From Actinomycetota bacterium (GTDB lineage: Bacteria; Actinomycetota; Thermoleophilia; Solirubrobacterales; Thermoleophilaceae): a stretch of DNA of 5,062 nucleotides. Location of the stretch: the NCBI GenBank assembly GCA_005885165.1, contig VAXR01000190.1:1-5062 (forward strand), read 5' to 3'. The notes beneath the pieces are model-generated. The model saw only the letters and a list, made by a program, of their open reading frames with translations, did no database searches and had not been told where the DNA came from. The stretch's first letter is position 1; each line of letters opens with the position of its first letter. The translations under genes were made by a program, and so were the position numbers. Shown here in pieces: positions 1 through 5,062 of the stretch.

Positions 1-191
1 TGGGAGACCATGTTGCGGGCGTCGGACTTGGACGATGAGTCGTCGCCCTTGGACGACTGGTCGAGGAACGAGGGGAGCGCGATCGCGGCGAGGAGGCCGA
101 TGATCATGACCACGATGAGCAGCTCGATCAGCGTGAAACCGCTCTCCTCCCTCTTGATGCGTGCCGGCAGCTTGCCCAGCATTGCGTCCAT
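1..191 (-). CDS. Type IV pilin (prepilin), N-terminal part, runs off the window edge
   Basis: Structural subunit of a type IV pilus or pseudopilus: made as a membrane prepilin, cut and N-methylated by a prepilin peptidase, then polymerised. The 63 visible residues start MDAMLGKLPARIKREESG, a positively charged leader, followed by the class III signal GFTLIELL and a hydrophobic helix (about residues 19-41) ending in ALP. Cleavage is expected after Gly18, and Glu at mature position 5 is present (FTLIE). After the helix comes a polar stretch rich in Ser, Asp and Lys, as in short actinobacterial pilins. The 3' part lies beyond base 1, so completeness is unknown. The start is ATG 191-189; an in-frame ATG at 182-180 is a second possibility. 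Oddly, the bases immediately upstream are the coding region of another pilin fragment on the opposite strand, and I see no convincing promoter there. The family call is firm; whether the gene is intact is not. Confidence 0.9.
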   Translation of the reverse strand, partial: MDAMLGKLPARIKREESGFTLIELLIVVMIIGLLAAIALPSFLDQSSKGDDSSSKSDARNMVS

Positions 192-194
192 GCT

Positions 195-200
195 CTCCTT
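195..200 (-). promoter_or_regulatory. Shine-Dalgarno AAGGAG of the minus-strand pilin
   Basis: The minus strand reads AAGGAG-AGC-ATG. Spacing to the first ATG (191) is only 3 nt, and to the second in-frame ATG (182) it is 12 nt. Neither is ideal, so the start cannot be settled from spacing alone. Its presence shows that the native 5' flank of this pilin survives to about base 202, which places any rearrangement breakpoint between about 203 and 218. Confidence 0.6.
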
Positions 201-201
201 G

Positions 202-225
202 GACTAGTCGTCCAGTCGGGACTGG
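202..225. repeat. Palindromic stretch at the pilin-pilin junction
   Basis: Two perfect inverted repeats lie side by side. GACTAGTC (202-209) is an 8-bp palindrome. CCAGTC (212-217) and GACTGG (220-225) form a 6-bp inverted repeat around a 2-bp centre GG. They sit exactly where the ribosome-binding region of the minus-strand pilin gives way to plus-strand pilin C-terminal coding sequence. They could be a recombination crossover site, a hairpin that caused template switching, or chance. Their presence is seen; their function is not shown. Confidence 0.45.
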
Positions 226-433
226 TTTGGGGTGCAATATCGGCGGCACCGGCGTCGGCCAGGTCTCCGTCAGCGCCCCGACCACTAACACCTTCACCGT
301 CACCGCCATCTCGAAGGCGACCACCGGCGGCTCGAACCACCAGTTCGTGATCACAAAGGCCGCCGGCGGCGACGCCACCCGCACCTGCACGCCGACCGGC
401 GAGGGCGGCTGCCCGCCGAGCGGCAGCTGGTAG
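218..433 (+). pseudogene. Type IV pilin C-terminal fragment without start or N-terminal helix
   Basis: A plus-strand frame of 71 codons ends at TAG 431-433. It encodes the distal beta-rich domain typical of short actinobacterial pilins: GTGLGCNIGGTGVGQVSVS, then NTFTVTAISK, QFVITKAAGG, and a Cys-flanked end (TRTC, then GEGGC, then PSGSW). The two terminal Cys probably form the usual C-terminal disulfide. The frame stays open upstream to base 161, but there it only reads antisense through the minus-strand pilin leader and gives no pilin-like sequence. Its ATG at 161 therefore cannot be the real start, and TTG at 227 has no ribosome-binding site. The prepilin signal and helix are missing. It could be a remnant, a silent donor cassette, or the other half of the minus-strand pilin separated by an inversion. 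I found no frameshift inside it and third positions are G/C-rich, so it has not visibly decayed. Confidence 0.75.
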
Positions 434-459
434 CCGGCCGCATCCGCGCTTAGCCGGCC
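431..459. repeat. 9-bp direct repeat and possible hairpin in the convergent gap
   Basis: TAGCCGGCC occurs at 431-439, covering the stop codon of the pilin fragment, and again at 451-459. The core GCCGGC is self-complementary, so the copies at 433-438 and 453-458 could pair as a 6-bp stem with a 14-nt loop. It lies between two convergent reading frames, where a bidirectional terminator would be expected, but no T-tract follows on either strand, so a terminator call is weak. Confidence 0.3.
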
Positions 460-484
460 AGCCCCCACAGAGCCCCCAAAGGGC

Positions 485-2617
485 TCAGCGCGGCGCCACC
501 ACCTCCACCTCCCCGGTGCGGTCGAGATGCTGCCAGCGAAGGCGCGTGCCGAGGATCGCACTGATCACCGACTCGATCACCACCAGGTACATGAGCTGGC
601 GGTAGACGAACTGCTGGAGGGGCATCGTGAGAAGCGGTCGCATCGATTCCCGGTCGAGCCGGAAGGCGTAGGCGCCGAGCGCGAGCTGCAGGCCGTTGAA
701 GGCGGCCCAGTAGAGCGCCACCGGCACCGGATCGAGGAAGAGCAGCCCGTAGATCGCGAACAGGTCGATGAGCGGCGCCAGAAGCGGCAGCAGGACCTGG
801 AAGAGGACGAGATACGGAAGCCCCCGCCGGCCGATCTTCGTATGCCCCCGCTCGAAGACGGCGGCCTTGTGCTTCCAGACGGCCTGCATCGTCCCGTACG
901 ACCAGCGGTAGCGCTGACGCCACAGCGCACCGAGCGTCGCGGGCGCCTCGGTCCACGCGCGCGCCCTCTCCGCGAACACGACCCGCCAGCCGGCGCGGCC
1001 GATCGCGATCGTCATGTCGGTGTCCTCCGCCAGCGTCGCCGCCGAGATCGGGCCGATCGCATCGAGCGCCTGCCTCCGGAAGGCGCCGATCGCACCCGGC
1101 ACCGTTGGCATGCAATTCAGCACGTCGTAAAGACGCCGGTCGAGGTTGAAGCCCATGACGTACTCGATGTGCTGCCACCACCCGAGCAGCCCGGACCGGT
1201 TCCCAACCTTGGTGTTGCCGGCGACGGCTCCCACCCGCGCGTCGCGAAACGGCTGGACGAGCTCCCTCAGCGTTCCGGGCTCGAAGACCGTGTCCGCATC
1301 GACGGTCACGACCAACGGGTGCCTCACGGCCGAAACGCCGCGGTTCAGCGCCGACGCCTTGCCCCGGTTCGCCTGCCGCAGGACCCGCACGGAGTCGAGC
1401 CCCAGGCCGGCGACGATGCCGGCGGTGTCGTCGTCCGAGCCGTCGTCGACGACGATCACCTCGAGCTCTTGATAATCACTCGACGCGATCGAACGCACAC
1501 ACCGCTCGATCGCCACAGACTCGTTGAAGGCGGGCACCACCACGCTCACCGCCGGCTCGAACGGGCCCTCGACCGCCGCGCCGCGCACGCGGCGCACGTG
1601 CCGCCTGGCGAACGCCGCGAGGATCCCGGCTCGCACCACCGCGAGCGCGGCGGCCGTTGCGAGCAGGACGGCGAGGAGCGCGGTTACCACTCGAGCTACC
1701 GCGAGACTGGTCGCGAGCAGGTGCCCGCGGAGGCGCTCCACGGGGGTCGCCGCCGGCTCGACGACGGCCGGGCCGGCGCCGATCAGGCTTCGCACGGTCG
1801 CGAAGCGGTAGCCACGGGCCCGCAGCGCCGGCACCAGGCGCTCAACCGCGCGCACCGTCTGGCTGCGGTCGCCCCCTCCGTCGTGCATGAGCACGATCGC
1901 ACCCCGCCCGCGGCCCGGGATAGCAGCCCGAACGATGGCGCCCGTCCCCGGCCGGCTCCAATCGCGCGTGTCGATCGTCGACAGCACGACGGCGAAACCG
2001 CGGCGCGCGAGCGCCGTATACGCGCGGCGCTGGGCCGGCGTGACCGACAGCGGCGTTGACGAGTAGGGCGGTCGGAAGAGACGCGCACGCCGTCCCGTGG
2101 CGCCGGCGATCGCCGTATCGGTCAGGTCAACCTCGAGCCTGGATTCCCAGCCGGGCAGGACGGCGGGGTTGACGTGGGTGAAGGTGTGGTTCCCGAGCTC
2201 GAAGCCGTCCCTCACCAGCCGGCGGGCGATCTCCGGGTACCGGACCACGCGCGATCCGATCACGAAAAACGTGGCGGGCACGTGGAAGCGGCGGAGCACC
2301 CGCGCGATTTGCGGAGTGAACCGCGGATCCGGGCCGTCGTCGAAGGTGAGGACGACGGTCCGCGGCGGGACGGCTCCGCTCGACTTCAGGCGTCCGGACC
2401 GCTCCAGGAGGACCGGCAGACGCAACCCCGATCCGCTCGACGCCTGTCCGGCCGACGCCGTGGCGCTCCGCCCGTTGCTCAGCACCGTCAATCCCTGGAG
2501 CAGGACCAGGGCGAGCAGCACGAAGAAGAGGAAGGCGAGCAGCGACCAGTGCGCCGGCGGTCGCCGGATCCGCCGGCGAGTGCGCTCGCTCGCAGCCTGC
2601 CCCCTCGCGAGTCCCAC
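485..2617 (-). CDS. Bifunctional membrane polysaccharide deacetylase / GT2 polysaccharide synthase
   Basis: A 710-residue fusion predicted to polymerise a hexosamine polysaccharide at the inner membrane face and de-N-acetylate it outside. The N-terminus has a basic cluster (RTRRRIRR) and TM1 (about 24-46). The NodB-type deacetylase (about 86-280) shows all five motifs: TFDDGP 91-96 (D93 probable base, D94 metal), HTFTH 144-148 (H144 and H148 metal), RPPY 182-185, DTRDW 216-220 and LMHD 243-246. TM2 (about 300-336) returns the chain to the cytoplasm. The GT2 domain (about 355-580) has VVPAFNE, VVDDGSDDD (389-397), VDAD (439-442), AED (530-532, probable base) and QRYRW (568-572, processive synthases). 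Membrane segments near 598-628, 632-652 and 668-690 follow. GTG 2617 is chosen because it lies 7 nt after the upstream stop and just before the basic TM1 leader; the frame stays open to 3070, but that part is antisense-like noise. The architecture resembles Streptomyces MatB and a PgaB-PgaC fusion. The poly-GlcNAc product is inferred. Confidence 0.92.
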   Translation of the reverse strand: MGLARGQAASERTRRRIRRPPAHWSLLAFLFFVLLALVLLQGLTVLSNGRSATASAGQASSGSGLRLPVLLERSGRLKSSGAVPPRTVVLTFDDGPDPRFTPQIARVLRRFHVPATFFVIGSRVVRYPEIARRLVRDGFELGNHTFTHVNPAVLPGWESRLEVDLTDTAIAGATGRRARLFRPPYSSTPLSVTPAQRRAYTALARRGFAVVLSTIDTRDWSRPGTGAIVRAAIPGRGRGAIVLMHDGGGDRSQTVRAVERLVPALRARGYRFATVRSLIGAGPAVVEPAATPVERLRGHLLATSLAVARVVTALLAVLLATAAALAVVRAGILAAFARRHVRRVRGAAVEGPFEPAVSVVVPAFNESVAIERCVRSIASSDYQELEVIVVDDGSDDDTAGIVAGLGLDSVRVLRQANRGKASALNRGVSAVRHPLVVTVDADTVFEPGTLRELVQPFRDARVGAVAGNTKVGNRSGLLGWWQHIEYVMGFNLDRRLYDVLNCMPTVPGAIGAFRRQALDAIGPISAATLAEDTDMTIAIGRAGWRVVFAERARAWTEAPATLGALWRQRYRWSYGTMQAVWKHKAAVFERGHTKIGRRGLPYLVLFQVLLPLLAPLIDLFAIYGLLFLDPVPVALYWAAFNGLQLALGAYAFRLDRESMRPLLTMPLQQFVYRQLMYLVVIESVISAILGTRLRWQHLDRTGEVEVVAPR

Positions 2618-2624
2618 GGTTCGC

Positions 2625-3413
2625 CTACCCGGGACCGCCGTGGCCGCGGGCAACCGCGTGGGGCGGCGGGCCGCCGCCCGATCCGCCTGCGTTCGAATGC
2701 GGCGGAGGCGCCTGGCGATGAGCGCCCGAGTTGCCGGGCGACGATGTAGTCCCGGTCGAGCCCGCGGCACCAGAGTTGCCATTCCCGGCACTGCTCGAAG
2801 GCGCCGGCGAGACGGTCGTCGCCGCGGGCGATGCGTGGTAGGCGCTCGGTCCCGAACCGCTCGAGCCCGGGCCACCGCCTCCGGATGAACCCGGGCTGGA
2901 TGGCCGCGGGCCGGCCCCCGATGCGTTCCCCGACGGGGTCGCTCCACCCGAGCCTCGCTGGGCCGAAGACCCGGAACCGGAGCCCGGGAAGCCGGATCCG
3001 CCCCAGCCGTGCACGGAGCTCCATGACCCGAGTACCGGAGCGCCCACCGCGCCGCCGCCGCCAGCGGCACGCGCCCGGTGAGCCGCGGCGCCCGCAGCGC
3101 CCCGCGACGACGCCCCAGCGGCGGAATCGCTCTTGTGGAGCGTCACGTGTGAGGGCAAAAGCGGCAGACCGAGCCCGCCCAGCGGGCGAACCCCCAGCGC
3201 GCTGGCGAGTATCGCCGCCACCCACAGCGTCGCCACCGCGGCAAGGCCGCGCCCGGCCGCACGGGCGATTCGCGCCCGCCGGCCACGCTCGCTGTAGAAC
3301 ACCGGTGTCTCGACGGCTTCACCGAGCGCCGACTCGGCCTTCGCTGAGCGGTTCTTGTTCCGGGTGCGGGGGCCGGCACGCGCCAGATCCCCCGCGAAAG
3401 CGCTGGATTCCAT
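2625..3413 (-). CDS. Single-pass membrane protein with long Gly/Ser/Pro-rich extracytoplasmic region
   Basis: 262 residues of unknown function. About 55 N-terminal residues are charged and probably cytoplasmic (basic patch ERGRRARIARAAGRG). One membrane helix follows (about 56-77, LAAVATLWVAAILASALGV), then LPLLPSH and about 170 residues of low-complexity Gly, Ser, Ala and Pro with a few His and aromatic residues. There is no Cys, no catalytic motif and no LPxTG-type sorting signal. The outer part is probably disordered and could span the wall or contact the polymer made by the next gene. The stop TAG (2627-2625) is 7 nt from the GTG of the deacetylase/synthase, so the two are very likely co-transcribed and translationally linked. 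ATG 3413 gives the longest frame but has no clear Shine-Dalgarno; GTG 3302 (Val38, before FYSERGRR) is an alternative start. Similar small anchors precede such fusions in related bacteria as I recall; I could not check this. Confidence 0.75.
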   Translation of the reverse strand: MESSAFAGDLARAGPRTRNKNRSAKAESALGEAVETPVFYSERGRRARIARAAGRGLAAVATLWVAAILASALGVRPLGGLGLPLLPSHVTLHKSDSAAGASSRGAAGAAAHRARAAGGGGAVGAPVLGSWSSVHGWGGSGFPGSGSGSSAQRGSGGATPSGNASGAGPRPSSPGSSGGGGPGSSGSGPSAYHASPAATTVSPAPSSSAGNGNSGAAGSTGTTSSPGNSGAHRQAPPPHSNAGGSGGGPPPHAVARGHGGPG

Positions 3414-3578
3414 CCATGTCGAATAACGCCGAAGCGGCCCGCAGGTTGAGTGATGCGGGGACCGGCGGCTCGCCGCTTGCGGCTACCAGGCGATCTCGGC
3501 GGTCGCCCTGGGCCCTGAACCGCGCCTAAAACACCTGCCGAGGTTGCGGTGCGAGAGCCTCAACCTTCGCCACGCACC
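3414..3578 (-). promoter_or_regulatory. Possible structured 5' leader of the polysaccharide operon
   Basis: This gap upstream of the two-gene unit holds several perfect pairings. Given as plus-strand positions: AGGTTG 3541-3546 with CAACCT 3561-3566; GGTGCG 3548-3553 with CGCACC 3573-3578 (interleaved with the first, so an H-type pseudoknot is possible); CCAGGCGA 3486-3493 with TCGCCCTGG 3503-3511 (8 bp, one bulge, 9-nt loop); AAGCGGC 3432-3438 with GCCGCTT 3472-3478. CTCAACCT 3559-3566 can also pair over 8 bp with AGGTTGAG 3443-3450, which competes with the first stem. I do not recognise a known riboswitch class, and no -10/-35 pair stands out. High GC makes chance pairings common. The hairpin at 3541-3566 might instead be a weak terminator for the zinc-ribbon gene, since a TTTT run lies about 8 nt downstream. 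Confidence 0.3.
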
Positions 3579-3616
3579 AGAGTCGGGCGACCCCGCCGCG
3601 TTCACGGCGAAGGACG

Positions 3617-3841
3617 TTATCCGGCCACGAAGCGCTTGGCGCTGCGCTCGGAAGGTTCGGGTCGCTCCGGTCCCCCGCGGGTTGGGTCGTCCACGTCATC
3701 GCTCGCCGGCGGGCCCGCGCTCGGCGGTTCAGGAGGCTCGCTGACCACGTCGAGCGATTGGCCGCAACTGCACCAGACATAGGCGCCGCTGCTCTCGGCG
3801 TGAAAGTGGTTGCCGCAGGCGTGGCAGTCGTAGTAGGGCAT
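3617..3841 (-). CDS. Small zinc-ribbon protein with disordered Pro/acidic tail
   Basis: 74 residues, cytoplasmic. The N-terminal third is a compact zinc-ribbon-like module: YDCHACGNHFH (C6, C9) and VWCSCGQSL (C24, C26), a CX2C...CXC set with aromatic residues and His between, enough to bind one zinc. From about residue 31 the chain is Pro-, Glu-, Asp- and Ser-rich and likely disordered, ending in a basic SAKRFVAG. No catalytic domain is visible; a nucleic-acid- or protein-binding adaptor role is possible but not shown. Third codon positions are strongly G/C, unlike the same frame upstream (about 32 of 59 codons G/C-ending over 3842-4018), which supports ATG 3841 as the true start although no Shine-Dalgarno precedes it. 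It lies between the SDR gene (177 nt upstream) and the polysaccharide operon, on the same strand. I do not recognise a named family. Confidence 0.72.
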   Translation of the reverse strand: MPYYDCHACGNHFHAESSGAYVWCSCGQSLDVVSEPPEPPSAGPPASDDVDDPTRGGPERPEPSERSAKRFVAG

Positions 3842-4018
3842 AGTCAGTTCAAGGCCGACGGCAACTGGCCCGATCCGGTGATGCGTCGGCTCATCACGGT
3901 CCTCATCGGCGATCCCTCGCCTGAACTCAAATTCAGGAATCGCACGTAAGCGATCGGGCTGAGGTGCCGGTAGGGCAAGGTTGCCGCTCTTGCGAGCGCC
4001 CAGTGGTTTTAGAGCTTG
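3842..4018 (-). other. Intergenic region with a run of small hairpins
   Basis: The gap between the SDR gene and the zinc-ribbon gene contains four short perfect inverted repeats. They are CGCTC/GAGCG at 3985-3998 (minus-strand loop GCAA, a GNRA tetraloop); ATCGC/GCGAT at 3939-3954 (6-nt loop); CCTGAA/TTCAGG at 3920-3937 (6-nt loop); and GGCGA/TCGCC at 3908-3921 (minus-strand loop GGGA, also GNRA), which overlaps the previous one by 2 nt. The first lies about 20 nt after the SDR stop and could act as a terminator stem, but no U-tract follows on the minus strand. The frame is open throughout, yet it contains no ATG, GTG or TTG and has unbiased third positions, so it is not coding. Confidence 0.35.
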
Positions 4019-5017
4019 TCAGCGAGCGGACGGATGGTGCAGGCCTGGCGGGGCTTCGAGCGACGCCTCCGCGATCGGGGTCGTCTTGGGAGCTCCGACC
4101 AGCCGCCCCTGAGCTTGTATTGCAATCTCGAATGTCTCGCGGCTCGTGTAGCTCGGGCACCATCCGGTGCGCGCCCGGAGCCGTGTGGTCGCGACAACCG
4201 GGGGCCGCTTGATGAACCCGAGGCCCTGGAGCGACTTCCCCTGGCGAGCGACCTTCGAATAGAAGGCCCGCGGCACCCGCCGCTGCTTCAAGCCGGTCAG
4301 CTCGGCGCACTCCCGGAGCAGCACGGTTCCTTCCCCTGCGACGTTGAACACCCCGCCGTCGCGGCGCTCGATGAGCATCAGGAGCGCGGCCACGAGGTCG
4401 TCTTCGTGCACTAGCTGGAGGGAGTCGTCCGGATCCGCAAACCGGGCGTGGAACGGAGCGTCGGTCCAGAGCTTCACGATCGGGTTGTCGACCGTCGGCC
4501 CGAGCACGAGGGACGAGCGGACGATCGAGATCACCCGGTCGGTGTGGCGGGCGGCCCACAGCTGGCACAGGCGGTCGGCGGTCACGAAGTGCCGTCCGTA
4601 CTCGAAGTCCTGCGCGGACGCGAGCGGGGCCTCCTCGTCGAGCCCGGAGACCTTCCCCCTGGCCGGGCCATACGCCGCGGCCGAGGAGAGGACCACCACG
4701 TGCGCGCCGCCGTTCTTGATCGCCTCCAGCACATTGCCCGTGCCCGCGACGTTCGTTTCGTACATCCCTCGTTGGTCGCCACCTGAATGCATCAGTCCCG
4801 CGAGGTGGACCACGACGTCCGGGCGCTCTCGCTCGACGATCAGCTTCAGGCGACCCGCGTCGCGGACGTCCAGTCCGAGGTAGTCAGCCATGCGTGGGAA
4901 TGCCCGCGGTGCCTGGACATCGGCGATCAGTACGCGCTCGGTGTTCGGCTGCCGCTCAAGGGCCTTGATGAGACGGGTGCCGATGTACCCCGAGCCCCCT
5001 GTGATCAGATAACGCAT
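4019..5017 (-). CDS. NAD-dependent epimerase/dehydratase-like extended SDR with altered active site
   Basis: 332 residues, usual length for the family, soluble. The N-terminal Rossmann fold has TGGSGYIG (6-13) for dinucleotide binding and Asp33 at the end of strand 2 (LIADV), favouring NAD over NADP. LDVRD (49-53), HLAGLM (71-76) and LSSAAAYGP (110-118, catalytic Ser region) follow the family order. Then comes YGRHF (140-144): Tyr140 is in place, but the Lys of YxxxK is Phe144 (codon TTC at 4588-4586). Substrate-domain landmarks are present: VRSSLVLGP (166-174), LQLVHEDDL (200-208), GVFNVAGEG (222-230) and WCPSYTSRE near the end. Family members act on nucleotide sugars (epimerases, dehydratases, reductases); substrate and even activity are open here, and a binding or regulatory role is possible. 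The start ATG 5017 is preceded by TAGGA at 7 nt. The zinc-ribbon gene lies downstream on the same strand. Confidence 0.9.
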   Translation of the reverse strand: MRYLITGGSGYIGTRLIKALERQPNTERVLIADVQAPRAFPRMADYLGLDVRDAGRLKLIVERERPDVVVHLAGLMHSGGDQRGMYETNVAGTGNVLEAIKNGGAHVVVLSSAAAYGPARGKVSGLDEEAPLASAQDFEYGRHFVTADRLCQLWAARHTDRVISIVRSSLVLGPTVDNPIVKLWTDAPFHARFADPDDSLQLVHEDDLVAALLMLIERRDGGVFNVAGEGTVLLRECAELTGLKQRRVPRAFYSKVARQGKSLQGLGFIKRPPVVATTRLRARTGWCPSYTSRETFEIAIQAQGRLVGAPKTTPIAEASLEAPPGLHHPSAR

Positions 5018-5024
5018 CGGCCGG

Positions 5025-5029
5025 TCCTA
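5025..5029 (-). promoter_or_regulatory. Shine-Dalgarno TAGGA of the SDR gene
   Basis: The minus strand reads TAGGA, then 7 nt, then ATG 5017, a good spacing that fixes the start. The TAG inside it (5029-5027) is also the first stop of a frame entering from the window edge, so an upstream gene might end there and be translationally coupled, but only 11 codons are visible. Confidence 0.55.
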
Positions 5030-5062
5030 TGGCGTGCTCGGTGGGAGGACGCGCATGCTTCC

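Noticed and set aside
527..2059. 510-codon plus-strand open frame antisense to the synthase
   Set aside because: Arg/Glu/His-rich composition typical of an antisense shadow in GC-rich DNA; no domain, and the opposite strand has complete enzyme motifs.
2097..2888. Long plus-strand open frames antisense to the deacetylase and membrane anchor
   Set aside because: Low-complexity Arg-rich shadow frames with no recognisable protein features.
2618..3070. In-frame upstream extension of the deacetylase/synthase, giving 861 residues
   Set aside because: The extra 151 codons overlap the well-formed membrane-anchor gene in another frame, have Arg/Pro/Ala-rich noise composition, and precede a natural GTG plus basic TM1 leader placed 7 nt after the upstream stop.
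3481..3616. tRNA or known riboswitch (c-di-GMP, c-di-AMP, cobalamin) in the gap before the polysaccharide operon
   Set aside because: No cloverleaf with anticodon arm and T-loop consensus on either strand, and none of the conserved core strings of these riboswitches could be found by eye.
4006..4016. GTTTTAGAGCT, identical to the start of the Streptococcus pyogenes Cas9 CRISPR repeat / guide scaffold
   Set aside because: A single 11-bp match with no second repeat, no matching continuation (TTGTC follows instead of ATGCT) and no cas gene; chance.
3842..4018. Open frame joining the SDR stop TGA to the zinc-ribbon gene (readthrough or recoding idea)
   Set aside because: It is the same frame without stops, but third positions are only about 54% G/C (32 of 59), against the strong bias in the flanking genes, and there is no start codon; best read as non-coding.
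3933..4568. 211-codon minus-strand frame overlapping the SDR gene
   Set aside because: Out of frame with a well-supported SDR and made of Arg/Pro/Ala noise; a shadow.
5027..5062. C-terminal tail of an upstream minus-strand gene (11 codons then TAG, overlapping the SDR ribosome-binding site)
   Set aside because: Too short to support; the frame could be open by chance. Extending the sequence past 5062 would decide.

Overview
The window is high-GC DNA with strongly G/C-biased third codon positions. The gene types fit an actinobacterial-like genome: Gly/Ser/Pro-rich membrane-anchored protein, short GFTLIELL pilins ending in a Cys-flanked Gly-rich tail, and a deacetylase/glycosyltransferase fusion. 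Thermoleophilia or a relative is my best guess, from recall of similar proteins only; no marker gene is present.

Layout. Bases 1-433 hold two pieces of type IV pilin genes back to back: an N-terminal half with leader on the minus strand (191 down to the window edge) and a C-terminal half without start on the plus strand (about 218-433). A short palindromic stretch (202-225) lies between them. Flipping the left piece in place would rebuild one pilin of ordinary size, so this looks like an inversion, either biological or an assembly/amplification chimera. Bases 434-484 are a convergent intergenic gap with a small repeat.

From 3413 down to 485 the minus strand carries a tight two-gene unit. A 262-residue single-pass membrane protein with a long Gly/Ser/Pro-rich outer part is followed after 7 nt by a 710-residue membrane enzyme. 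That enzyme fuses an extracytoplasmic NodB-type polysaccharide deacetylase to a cytoplasmic processive GT2 synthase. Together they look like an exopolysaccharide (poly-GlcNAc-like) synthesis and export unit. The 203 nt upstream could fold into several hairpins and a pseudoknot.

Farther upstream, also on the minus strand, are a 74-residue zinc-ribbon protein (3841-3617) and an NAD-dependent epimerase-like SDR (5017-4019). The SDR has Phe where the catalytic Lys is expected. The 177-nt gap between these two genes contains several small hairpins.

All intact genes are on the minus strand. Pili, a surface polysaccharide synthase and a nucleotide-sugar-epimerase-like protein suggest a cell-surface/adhesion locus, but that link is inferred from proximity. 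I found no tRNA, rRNA, CRISPR array, transposase or phage gene. The most unusual item is the split, oppositely oriented pilin.
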